From: Mytilus trossulus
Lineage: Eukaryota; Mollusca; Bivalvia; Mytilida; Mytilidae
Assembly: GCF_036588685.1 (NCBI RefSeq)
Contig: NC_086374.1
Span: forward strand, 36,076,886-36,140,885
Length of the DNA stretch: 64,000 bases
Direction: 5' to 3'
In this document: positions 53,671 through 64,000 of the stretch, piece by piece
Layout: the number at the start of each line of letters is the position of its first letter
Numbering within the stretch: the stretch's first letter is position 1
Notes under the pieces: generated by a model
Databases searched by the model: none
Seen by the model: only the letters and a program-made list of their open reading frames with translations
What the model was told of the DNA's origin: nothing
Translations under genes and position numbers: made by a program

Positions 53671-53869
53671 AGCCCAGACTTAGAAGCTTGAAGTCTGGTG
53701 CAAAACCACATAGGTATTGCTAAACCAAACCATGTTTTTATCTATATACAAAAAAAAATAAATTAAAAAGATGTTTACAGGGACTAATTCCGGAAGAATG
53801 TCGTCGTCGTTTTAGGAATTGGTGTGGATATTACATCGATGTAAACATGGACATTTCTTTCCGGTGAAA
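53671..53869 (+). promoter_or_regulatory. Upstream region of the GALNT gene
   Basis: About 200 bases separate the decayed LINE from the start codon. ATTCCGGAAGAA (about 53788) and TTTCCGGTGA (about 53859) are GGAA-core ETS-like sites, often seen near animal housekeeping promoters. No TATA box was called. The promoter assignment is inference from position. Confidence 0.4.
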
Positions 53870-54201
53870 ATGTTGCCACGTTCTTTGAGAAGATATCGGA
53901 TCCCATGGAAATATTTAGCATTGTTGTCAGTATTGACAATAGGAATATATCTTTTTTTCCATAATGACAAATTTTCACATATTAGAAATGACGAATTGTT
54001 GGCGTTCAGGAAGAAACGCTACTTGGACTACAAGACGTCTGAGAGTAAAAGGACAGGCCCTGGTGAAAAGGGAAAAGCTGTGATTTTGGAAGGAGAAGAG
54101 AAAGCTCTTGGAGAAAAACTGTATAAAAAAGAAGCTTTCAACATCATTGCAAGTGATAAAATATCATTACAGCGGTCTGTACCTGATGTGAGGGATGCTG
54201 G
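53870..54201 (+). CDS. GALNT: GALNT exon 1 (cytosolic tail, anchor, stem)
   Basis: It carries a short basic tail, the anchor at about residues 15-30, a Lys/Glu-rich stem, and [20 protein letters not shown], the conserved segment before the catalytic domain. Donor GG|GTAAGT. Confidence 0.92.
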
Positions 54202-57200
54202 GTAAGTTAGCTACATTTGTATGATCCTGATCCAGTTAATGTAGTGTACATGTATGTGTGATGCAGTTCTATAAATACACCCATCTAATATGTTAGTCAC
54301 ACTAGGCCACGATTTGCACTATGATCTCTGAAAAAATGCAAATTTTGACGATTGTAGTGCAATCTTGCAGCGTTCACCATGTTCACACAATCTTTTTTCC
54401 CTTGGTCATGTTGGTGGTCCTTGAAAAAAATCTGCTTGTCCTCAAAATTAATTCTATTGGAAAATACTGAAAGTGTGTCAGTCCCATTCAAAATTTTGGT
54501 GGTAAAATCGTGAGGACCGCAACTTTTCACGAACTCTGATCTTGAAAATAAAAGTGAGGTCTTCATGAACATGATCAGCGTGAACCAACTTTGAACATGT
54601 TCCAAAAAATCAGCAAAATCAGGTTGACGTAAAAGTGAAGTTAGAAGGCAGTAACTGAGTAAGGTTGTTGTAAAAAGGTAGATGTACAAATGTACCGTTG
54701 TTGCGAGAGCATAGCGAAAGCACAATTCTGTTTGGAGATATTATGCAAGATATAACAGCTATGTTACTACGACCTGCTATAACCCCAACCCAACCACACT
54801 CTACTACAACTATATACTGAACCACGTTTATACCATGCTTTTCAAGACCACAATGCGATTCTCTAACTCATGTTGTTCATCTCAAGCTCCTCTTATGACT
54901 AACTTGACTACATTCATATACATGTACATTTCAAGTTTTATTCATGCTCACTTTTCATCATCGCATAAAACATTTAAAAGCTCGACAGGTTTAATTTTGT
55001 TTGAAACATCAATTTCAATTGAACCATGCATATTGGAAACAATAGAGCATACATGTACATGTAGTTATGCTTCTGCAATCATAAGCACAGATGCAAATGA
55101 CCCATTGCTGGCCTTTAGCTGTTGACAGCTCTAGAACTATGGTCGGTTTGTTGTTGCTTTGACACTTTCCCCATTTCTTTCTTTCTTAATTTTATCTTAT
55201 ATCATTATGAAGCCTATATATACATGATATATGCCATGATACTGTAATTGAGTGAGGGTAGAAGAAGAAGAAGAAAAAGTACCTTCTTTAGACTTTTTTT
55301 TACTTCTACCCCTACTACCACGCCAACAAGTTCAGGAAGATTTTGGTGGAGGAAAGATAAACATATTCCATTTCGTCTTAATTGTAGCTAGTGTAAACAT
55401 TCCTGTATAACATTGAAATATCTTAATCTAGTAATGGACATTTATTACCGTTTCTATTTGATTTGTTTAATTTTTGCAGTATATTTAGAAAATTCTTGTT
55501 TATTTAACCAAAAAAAATCATTAACATGATTAAGATATATATATATAACTATCATGATTACATGTATACATGTTATAAGTGTTGTTGAATTTATGATGTA
55601 CATGTACATTGTACATGTAAATGCAATTTAGATGGGTCTTTGTTGAGTTTGGTCATGATCATAAACGGAACATTGTAAAGATTATTTGGACTTAGTAGAT
55701 GTCATGGGCATCAGTGATGTGCCCCATTACTATTGACGTATTTGATTAAATTACATGTAACTTTGTCAATTGTAGGATAAAATTGAATTTAGGATTACAA
55801 ATTCAATGTACATGTACATCATTTATCTTATTAAATTAATAATAATGATTACTTTAGTACAAGTTGTATTAAAATAATCATGAATACATTTGATTACAAT
55901 GAATTTCAAAATAAGCCATTTCAATGATAATAATAAATAGAGGGTTATAAATGTAGCACATTATGAGAAAGGATTTTATTATAGTAAATTTTCTAAATCA
56001 TATTGAATTGCTTGTACAACTACCAAGTCATGACATGCAGTTATTACCCATGGCATCTGTTTGAACTGTTTGAGCTTTAGATATTGCCATTTGGTCATGT
56101 TGATTAGGGACTTTCAATTTTGAATTTTTCTTCAAGTTTGGTAATTTGTTATTTTATTTTTTGATATGTCATGGATGCTTATTATAGCTATAAAAATTAT
56201 TAATTTGGTATACCACAAAGATATATGAATATATTGTTGTCAGTTCAATATGGCCCATTACACTTTATCTTTATTAAAATCTGAAATATTTTGACTTCAA
56301 TTGAATAAAAGTTTGTACAAGTAACATAAGTAATCTTGGTAAAGAGGCTTGGTTGTTGTCTTTTTGACATATTACAGATTTTGAATATATATATATATAT
56401 ATATATAAAACGAGTCTAAATTGAAAACTACGTTCAAACCTATGATTGCGTTGGATAAAAACCGCAATTTTTATACGTGTGCATGTCAAACAAATTTCGT
56501 TGTAGAAGGGTCTAAAAACAGCACAAACAACATTTTCCAAAAGACCAAAAAAGTGAAAAAGTATATTTAAACAAAACGCATTTGACTAAACATATATATA
56601 TGTAATATACTTTTCACTTCTTTCTTTAAGGCTAATCATGCTAATGAAGACTTCCAAAACTATTACAGTTTATTTTTAACACAAGAAAAAAAAAATTAAG
56701 TTTAACCTATAAATACTAGCAAAAATTATTTGTGAGAAAGACCTGTTTTCAATTAAAATAGCTTTTCTTTGAAAAAATTATTATCAAAACAAAACAGATT
56801 TCAATATTTCACCTTTTTTTTTCTAAAGAAACAGCTGAATATTAAGCCTTTCACTTTATTCATGTACATGTACAAATGTATGTCAGTTACATAAAAAAAA
56901 GATGTTTTTTAATCCCATAAATTTGTTATAAACATTATTTATATTTCGTTTTGATTATTCAATATGTATTCCATTTAGCTTATGTTAACCAGATTATCAC
57001 CAGGCAACAACCACAAACTGCTTCAAAGAAGTGGTTCTGGGATACTTGACTAACTAACAACAGCCATACATGCCATATAATTGTATGGAGATGTGGTATG
57101 ATCAAAATTGCCAATGAGACATTGAACTACATGTAAATTTTTGTACATGTACATACATATATATCTACCATATCTACCATAGACCGAAGGATGAGAATAT

Positions 57201-60200
57201 GAACAACAGTGATATGATAGATTGTACATGTATATTAATACTTTGGAAAATTGTAGATTATTTATATATGGCATTCAACAATGCAATTATGAGCAAAACA
57301 CATACTTCGTATTGTAAAGATATCTCTTAAATGCAAAAGTATGACAAAATATGAAACAATTTAAAAGAGAAAACCAACTGCCTGATTTATTCCAAAAACA
57401 ATAAACATAATAAGCAAAATAACCCCAAAAAATGAAGACAGTGAGCCAATGGATTACAGCTGAATCCTTGCTTGCGAGATGCACATAAGGATATAGTGGA
57501 TTCAACATGTTTTCGAGTGCTCACTTCCTGTAGATAAATGCATTTAATTATGTATTCAAAGCCACAACCTTACATTCATACATGTCATATGCAGCCACTT
57601 CTACAATATTAATGAGGAGTCCAATAATATCCCTTTTTTTTTTAAAGTACATTCATGAACATATGATGATATAATATATATGAATATTATTGTACATGTA
57701 CATTTGTCACTACTGTACACATGTTCAATTTTTTGGATAGAGGTTTAAATCTGATTATTGCATATACAATGTTAATTATAATAATTATTATAATGTTATA
57801 TAATTGTTCCGTTATTCCTTTTAGGTGTAAAAATATAAAATATCCTAAAGAGCTACCTACAGCTAGTGTGATAATCATATTCCATAATGAAGCCTGGTCT
57901 CCATTGTTGAGGACAGCTCACAGTGTTGTTAATAGATCCCCACCAGAATATCTATATGAAGTTATTCTATTGGATGATTTTAGTGATAGACGTATGTACA
58001 TTCAATTAATTTTGTTTCAAAACCATGACCATTGATGACAGTTACCACTTCTGTTCTCTTGTGATAGTAACCATACATTCCATATGTTTGCTTTGGTCAT
58101 AAAAATTCTGATTTAGATAACATTGTAATTGTAATGATCATTATACATGTATATGTTATAAAAAATTTGAAACCATGCATTCTTTCTCCTATTAAAAAAA
58201 ACTGAAATTGCAATGGTACAATAATTAGTGTACGTTTTGTACATGGTGTATACACATGCACAAATTTTGCTAATTTGAACCAAACTTTCCTCGCCATCTA
58301 CATATATAGCAATGTATAGGTTAATATTTCACCATTACCATTCCTGCATATACATGTAACTGGAATTATTCATCAGAATATCATGACAGAGCATATAGTA
58401 CCCAAGGCATCACTTTAACAAGTCTATTTATATGTACATTTAAACATGAACAAAATATATTTCTACACTGAATAAATAAATTTTATTGAAACGTTGGTCA
58501 ATATAAAAAAAACATTTATTATTTTCCAAAAAAATGTATAATATATTTTATATATTCTGTCACAGTCTGTCAGTTTCAGATAAGGAATCAAAAGAAAAAA
58601 TGTATGTCTAACTTTGTCATACATGAATGTTAATATCAATCACTTTTAAAATAAAATAACAATGTTATAAAACTTTTAACTTTCAGCTGAATTAGGAGAC
58701 AAGTTAAGAGAGTATGTTGCTAAAACCTGGCCTGATGGTGTTGTAAAAATTGTCAGGACCAAAGAAAGAAGTGGGTTGATAAGAGCTCGTCTGGCAGGAG
58801 CCAAGGCAGCTACTGGAGATGTTATTATATTTCTAGATTCACATTGTGAAGCCTCAGAGATGTGGTATGACTTTTTGTTATCATAAAGTCATGAGAGTCC
58901 TTTTGAGATTTAAATTTCAACTTATTTAGATGTGAAGGGAAATTTAAAGAGCTGCATTCCACCTGGCTTTTCATAGCCTTTTTCCAAGCTTTTCAAACAG
59001 ACAATATTTATATAGATATCAGAATTCAATACAACAATCAATTGGTTCAGATCTGTGAATTTTGTTGAAGCAATTACTACCACAATGTTATGTAAACTAA
59101 ACAAATATATCTGACTTCTCTAGGTACATGTAGAAACAATATTGATGATATTGATTTTAAGTTATAATATATCATAGATTTATTTTAAACCTGACATCAA
59201 ATAACAAAAATTCAATGATTTTCAGATAAAAACTAGATAGACACATTATTGTGTGACATCTGTTAATTTTATTACTAAAATCATATATAAAGATCTAGAA
59301 ACATGTAAAAAAAAAAGACAGTGGTAATAGTATTTCTGCATGGGTTTTCAGTATGATGTATTCAGTGAAATTTTACTGTAGAATTATAACTTCAATCATG
59401 ATCCTGTGAAGTTTCAAATGTTTATATTAATTATATATAATTAGTTTAAGTTTGATAAGTTAAATCTGAACTTTATTCTTCTAATTTATCATATTTAAGA
59501 ATGCAATTGCTGATCAAATAAAACAAAACATTTGTATCTTAAATAATGAAGCTTACTAATTAATACAAAACAACTGTGCATGTATAGGTTAGAGCCACTC
59601 CTTGCCAGAATTAAAGAAGATAGAAGGGTTGTCTTATGTCCAAGTATAGATAACATTGATAAAATGTCATTAAGTTATGGCGGCACTGGCAGTTCTAGTG
59701 TGGGAGGTTTCTGGTGGAGTTTACACTTCTCATGGCGTCCTATACCTAGCCATGAACAGAACAGGAGAAAGTCTTCAGTTGATCCCATTAGGTAACCAGT
59801 GTGTAACTGTTTTGTAACAAGTTCATTTTAACCAAAATGTTTGGTTGTATGAATATAGATGTATATGTGTGTGTTACAAGTACAGGATCTGGTATTGTAA
59901 TTTCAGGGAAGTTCTATAAGAAAAAATCCTTTTTTATTATTTTTCTTGCATGTCCTATCTTTTTCTTTATCTTATTCTTTGAAACTTAAACAATGCATGC
60001 CTTTGCTCCACTATAGACTCTTTACAGATGTGATGCATCATGGAGAAAGATTAAAACACACACAAACATAAAGACTTGGTTCTGCACCAGAATACAATTT
60101 TTTTTGTATTTTTCAGTCTCCCAAAATTCTGCAAGTGGCAATGACAATTTTTTGATCTCAAGGCCATGGGTATGAACCTGTAGATCAATGCTCTACCGTT

Positions 60201-62986
60201 TATTTTACAAATTACAGTGATTTGTATGCACATTAAAGTTCACCGAAAAATTAATTTAAAGTGACTTAGGCATGATGTGATGCAGTTTTGTGAAGAGCTT
60301 TCACACAGTTTTATTCCTATTTCATTTCATTTCATTCATTCAATCTTGAATGTACTTAGTGAATGGGATTCATCCATAAACTGCATTGTTGGTTAGTAGT
60401 CTTACAAAGTATTGGATATTAAGTTATTTCAGTTCTTTTTTATTTGGTTTACATATACATATACAACTTTATCAAATTGTATTGTTGATATAGAATAACC
60501 ATTACATCTAATTATAAGATTGATGACATATGCAAAGTCAGTGAGTTTATATACCTTGAATTATGATGTTTTATTCATAAACATTTTTATCTGTTGGGTA
60601 TATAATCAAACCAAGAGTTATGTACTTCTTGTCAACAACTTCCTGGTTTATTTCAGGGTCAACAAGTAGAACATTAAGGTTTATGACCCCTTGAGAATCC
60701 ATGTGCTTTACACAAATTTTAAAGTGAAATTATATCCAAACAGAAAAGATAATGAATAATAGAGACATGAGAGATGTGCCATTTTGTTCATAGATCGTTT
60801 TAAGCTTATTTAATATTTATTGTTTTATTGCATTTAAAAGAAAATGAGAATTTATGGCAAATAACATGATAAACCCAAGATTTTTTTGGCATAAAATCCT
60901 CAGACTTCAATCCGAATATTTTCAGTATAAAAATTTAAACATAGATTACTCACTATAATGTACTAGCATTTATTGTCTACAAAGAGTCTTAAACAAGCTC
61001 ATATGTCCTATCCTGGTATGTTTAAGCCATACATCTTAGGTTTACATATGCAACTCCTCTATAACAGTTTAAAAGCAAGAACACCAATTAAACTCTGTAA
61101 GCTAGCTTGCTGTTGTAGGAAGCTTATTATTTACCCTGCTTTTCAAAATGATCTGTCTTATTTAACCCTGATACAATTTGTGTATATACCAATTCAGGCA
61201 TTTAGAACCATATGTTGTTCAATGTTGTTTGTATTTCTGTTTTCTTTTCTCAATTTTATTCATACTGGTTGAGAGAGATCTCACAGCGTTGAAGCCCCAT
61301 TGGTGTCCTTCAGCTGTTATCTGGTCTTTGGTCAGGTTGTTGTCTCTTTGACATATTCCCTATTCCATTCTCAATTATTACATTTTGTTCTTTGGTTGCT
61401 TATTGCCTTTTTACCTATTCTTAAATGCTGTATGATTCAGGTTTAAACAGTAATTGTTCTGTATGGTTGTTATTAGTCTTTGATTTTAAACAACCTAAAT
61501 ATCAATTTCTCACTCTTGAGGTAAGCAGGCTTTTACAAAATCACTGTGACTCTTATTCTACTAAGAAGTTGTATAAAGGATCAACACATCTTCTAAAGAC
61601 TTCAATAATCAGTATTATAGAAAGGATTTTTGGGAGTGGCTCTGACACTTTCATGCTTTTAACATAGATGGTTTGGAGCATGCTTCCTATCCCCTTTGTC
61701 ATGCATGTTACAGCAATCTAAATTTGAAAAAAAAAAATTTGATGTAAATATCAGAAAAGGTGCAGGTTACTTTAAAATGGTAGTGTCAAGGAATGCATAT
61801 AGTTTTAAGTATATATATACAATTGACTTTTCGATTTTTTGTTGTTGTAGAATATGGGATACTTTAAAGTATACAAATACTTTTCAATACTCTTTATTCC
61901 TTTATTTTAGAGGATGGTAAAAAAAATAACACATTTTTTGGATATTTGAGTTCATGGATTTGCCATTTTCTCTAAAAAAATTGACACTTCCTGAACATTA
62001 TAATTTGTGATTTCCTTACCAACAAAATCCACAAAAGTTGATACTTTCCCAATCATAAAGAATCAACAGTAGAATGAGTAGATTTAGGAAAACTAACAAT
62101 AAATTGACTAACACTTAAAGAAAATAGACATTCTTCATGGAAAATATCACAAGTCAAATGTATATATTTACTTATGCATGATTAGATTTTCATTGGTAGA
62201 AGCTTTTCTTATGTTGCTGTCTTTCTATAGGCTTGAGCCTTTATTAGCCAGGATAAAGGAGGACAGACGGAATGTCCTGTGTCCCATTGTGGATGCTGTA
62301 ATGGATGATACATTGGAGTATTCTAAAAATGGCGGGTACCAGGTTGGGGGGTTTACATGGAGCATGCATTATACATGGCGAGATGTCCCAGAACGAGATA
62401 GAACTTCCAGGCAATACACAGATCCTGTACGGTAACTGTCAGTCTAAACACGGAAAAAAAATAAAAATATTCCCTTAAATTTATACTTTTTCTATATGCT
62501 GAAACTTGATTTCATATGTGGTTGCTTTTTTTTTTCTTTTAAAAAATCATTGCTTTTGTTGATGCTAATGGGTAATCTCTATGTGTGGTTTTAAAACTTT
62601 TCATTCATTTAGTATACATATTGACTTACTTAATTTTGATTTTGTATAAAGATAATATTTGGACAGTTAATTGTTTTCCCCTTTGTATAATTATAAATTG
62701 TTCAATATTGTATGCTGTAGATACAATATTTATATTTGATATCTATACAAATATGCTTTTTATTTTAATGTCTCTGTTATAGAAACAGAAATTAATATGT
62801 TCTTAGCCTTATATTATAAAATTATCATGTATGTAACAAATATCCCAGTATGTTTTTCTCTAAAACAGATCCCCTACCATGGCTGGAGGCCTGTTTGCTG
62901 CTGACAGGAAATATTTCTTTGAACTTGGATCCTATGACCCTGGTATGGATGTGTGGGGAGGAGAAAATTTAGAAATTTCATTTAGA
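53870..62986 (+). CDS. GALNT: Polypeptide N-acetylgalactosaminyltransferase gene, 5' half
   Basis: The enzyme transfers GalNAc from UDP-GalNAc to Ser/Thr, starting mucin-type O-glycans in the Golgi lumen. Exons: 53870-54201, 57825-57991, 58687-58864, alternative 59588-59791 or 62231-62431, then 62869-62986; later exons lie beyond the window. All borders are GT-AG and in phase. The first in-frame ATG gives [14 protein letters not shown], a membrane anchor ([15 protein letters not shown], type II), and a stem. The catalytic domain has [25 protein letters not shown], the metal-binding DSHCE (D-x-H) and [11 protein letters not shown]. The rest of the catalytic domain and the ricin-type lectin domain are not in the window. 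The sequence around DSHCE and MWLEPLL looks closest to GALNT11 from memory; the paralog is not settled. Confidence 0.93.
55105..55195 (+). repeat. Mussel repeat F, partial
   Basis: TTTAGCTGTTGACAGCTC, then GTTGTTGCTTTGACACTTTC matches the family tail. Confidence 0.5.
57083..57500 (+). repeat. Mussel short repeat A, diverged
   Basis: TGGAGATGTGGTATGATC, then AATTGCCAATGAGACATTG, and at the far end GAGCCAATGGATTACAGC resembling the 3' part of the copy at 8247. Confidence 0.55.
57825..57991 (+). CDS. GALNT: GALNT exon 2
   Basis: It encodes [20 protein letters not shown], then [20 protein letters not shown] and [11 protein letters not shown]. This is the start of the GT-A fold, with the UDP-binding residues. 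Acceptor CCTTTTAG, donor GTATGT. Confidence 0.96.
58687..58864 (+). CDS. GALNT: GALNT exon 3
   Basis: It encodes [37 protein letters not shown] and [13 protein letters not shown] plus two bases of Trp. DSHC is the metal-binding D-x-H. The donor TG|GTATGA leaves a Trp codon to be completed by a G, which both alternative exons provide. Confidence 0.96.
59588..59791 (+). CDS. GALNT: GALNT alternative exon 4a
   Basis: It encodes [20 protein letters not shown], then [19 protein letters not shown] and SSVDPI plus two bases of Arg. It is 204 bp, a multiple of three. The acceptor TGTATAG and donor GTAACC are normal. The segment forms part of the acceptor-peptide and active-site region in known GALNT structures. 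Confidence 0.92.
59792..62230 (+). other. Intron between alternative GALNT exons
   Basis: 2.4 kb, AT-rich. It includes a repeat F copy at 61262-61378 and a degenerate tRNA-like stretch near 60160-60200. Sequences controlling exon choice would be expected here, but none can be read by eye. Confidence 0.6.
61262..61378 (+). repeat. Mussel repeat F
   Basis: GAGATCTCACAGCGTTGAAG, GTGTCCTTCAGCTGTTATCT and GTTGTTGTCTCTTTGACATA match the copies at 27176 and 30655. Confidence 0.65.
62231..62431 (+). CDS. GALNT: GALNT alternative exon 4b
   Basis: It encodes [20 protein letters not shown], then [19 protein letters not shown] and QYTDPV plus two bases of Arg. It is 201 bp. The first 13 residues are identical to exon 4a, the rest about half so, and the phases at both borders are the same. 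Its ORF is intact, which argues against a dead duplicate. Confidence 0.92.
62869..62986 (+). CDS. GALNT: GALNT exon 5
   Basis: It encodes [31 protein letters not shown] and ENLEISFR. The first base completes Arg after either exon 4. Acceptor CTAAAACAG, donor GTAAGT. The next exon is not found before the window end. Confidence 0.95.
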
Positions 62987-63381
62987 GTAAGTATGTGTAA
63001 TATAGATATGTGGTATGCTTTTATATTTGAGTATATGATGATGCTGAAATTCATGGCTCATTTTGTGAACTTATCACATCTTTAAGGGTTAGTTTGGCTT
63101 TGTCATACCAAGTTTGCATGATTATGATTTTAATGTAAAAGGAAATTATGCCTACTGCCATACAACATATACAACAACGTTCTTATTAAAAGAACAAAAG
63201 CACAGAAAAGATGTATTGAGAACTACAAATATTTCCAAGACATGCTTTAGTGTACATAAACTCTTCATAGATACCAGGATTAAAATTTCAAAATACCATG
63301 AATACCAGGTACCTTATACAAAATTTTAGATGAAAATCATAAATTATCTTAATCTGCTAAATGATACTTATTTTCTCTTAA

Positions 63382-63779
63382 GGATGTAATTTAGGTGAGG
63401 TTTTGAATTCGTGTAAAATTTTCGGACTCCTTGGTGTTTTTCCATAAAAAACAAGGTAAAATATTTTGCCCAATAACACCCATTTATTTTTCCATATAAG
63501 ACTAAATAGCTCATGAAAGGTCATTTACCAAAATTTTAGAAGATTCTTATTTTTTTCTTTTGTTTTGGGACACAAATAATACCAATGCAAACATAAGGTC
63601 AAAGTCTGAGTCATCCTTTTTCAGCCATATTTTGAATCTCAAATATCTGGAAAAGGAGGTCAATGACCTATCAATATTTTAAGCTTATTTGTATCCCAAA
63701 AGAATGCTCTACCAGCTTATAATATCCATTTTAATATCTTGATTTATTAATTTTCAGCTAACCTCACCTAAGTACATCC
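63382..63779. mobile_element. TTAA-flanked MITE (398 bp)
   Basis: TTAA lies at 63378-63381 and 63780-63783. The ends GGATGTAATTTAGGTGAGGT and, from the right, GGATGTACTTAGGTGAGGTT are inverted. No ORF. It is a different family from the one at 45200. Confidence 0.85.
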
Positions 63780-63876
63780 TTAATACATGTAGCTTAGTAT
63801 ACAATTGATATGTATTTTAGTGCTATAATATTGTAGACACCTAGTTTAAAAAAGGGGGGGTATACTGTTTTACCTC

Positions 63877-63942
63877 TGTCTGTCCGTCCGTCAGTCTGTC
63901 TGTCAGTCCGTCCGTCAGTCTGTCCGTCAGTCAGTCCGTCCC
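63877..63942 (+). repeat. Imperfect GTCC/GTCT/GTCA tetranucleotide repeat
   Basis: About 16 GTCN units (GTCC, GTCT, GTCA mixed) follow a poly-G tract at 63855. It is probably the core of another interspersed repeat (CATGAAACTTTCGTCACAT follows). Confidence 0.7.
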
Positions 63943-64000
63943 ATGAAACTTTCGTCACATTTTTCTCAGGAACTACAATACAAGGATTTCTGAAATTTAG

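Larger units (their letters stand above)
54202..57824 (+). other. GALNT intron 1
   Basis: 3.6 kb. It holds a repeat F copy (55105-55195), a TA microsatellite near 56385-56405, a diverged repeat A (57083-57500) and many TACATGTA words. No exon or ORF is recognised. Confidence 0.7.
62987..64000 (+). other. GALNT intron after exon 5, cut by window end
   Basis: It contains a TTAA-flanked MITE (63382-63779) and, near the end, an imperfect tetranucleotide repeat. No further exon is recognised. Confidence 0.65.

Noticed and set aside
59588..59791. Exon 4a as a dead duplicate
   Set aside because: Intact frame, correct phases and normal splice sites at both ends make a pseudo-exon unlikely.
60155..60205. 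Minus-strand tRNA-like stretch with GGTTCATACCCATGG
   Set aside because: It does not fold into a full cloverleaf by eye; probably a SINE remnant.
63877..63942. CRISPR-like array
   Set aside because: Units are four bases long without spacers; a simple tetranucleotide repeat in a eukaryotic intron.

Overview
The window looks like nuclear DNA of a marine mussel (Mytilus or a close relative). It is AT-rich, its genes have short exons split by long GT-AG introns, and several interspersed repeats are of kinds I associate with mussels, such as a short repeat with the core GATGTGGTATGATTGCC and a longer one opening AGCTCACCTGGCCC. The species call is inference. There is no sign of bacterial or organellar DNA, CRISPR arrays or operons.

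Layout. (1) 1-7254: two direct copies of a ~3.2-kb non-coding block, 4.06 kb apart. (2) 7453-15689: a nested transposon pile. An outer inverted-repeat element holds a mussel repeat and a broken LINE. Inside the LINE sit a 607-bp defective and a 5.1-kb apparently autonomous cut-and-paste element. The larger one encodes an 822-residue putative transposase on the minus strand. (3) 15751-37247, plus strand: a complete 13-exon gene for adenylosuccinate lyase (ADSL, purine synthesis), 486 residues. Its introns carry hAT-like elements with perfect 8-bp target duplications, palindromic MITEs and many mussel repeats. (4) 37.3-53.7 kb: intergenic. It holds a LINE with an intact 1216-codon endonuclease/reverse transcriptase ORF (41212-44862), a TTAA-flanked MITE, and a second, decayed LINE split by a short repeat and by a 1-kb element rich in GTTCC/GGAAC. 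(5) 53870 to the window end, plus strand: the 5' half of a polypeptide N-acetylgalactosaminyltransferase gene (GALNT; mucin-type O-glycosylation in the Golgi). The rest lies beyond the window.

The two host genes are unrelated in function. The most interesting points are: two homologous, phase-matched copies of one catalytic-domain exon in the GALNT gene, apparently mutually exclusive; a 207-bp LINE slice that is inverted exactly between two related transposons; an 8.2-kb nested insertion ending only 52 bp before the ADSL start codon; two palindromic MITEs placed back to back on the same 9-bp target; and a repeated GTAACGTAAATAY motif inside the transposase-bearing element.

All calls come from reading the sequence by eye. 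No alignment or database search was run, so family names of mobile elements are tentative unless stated.
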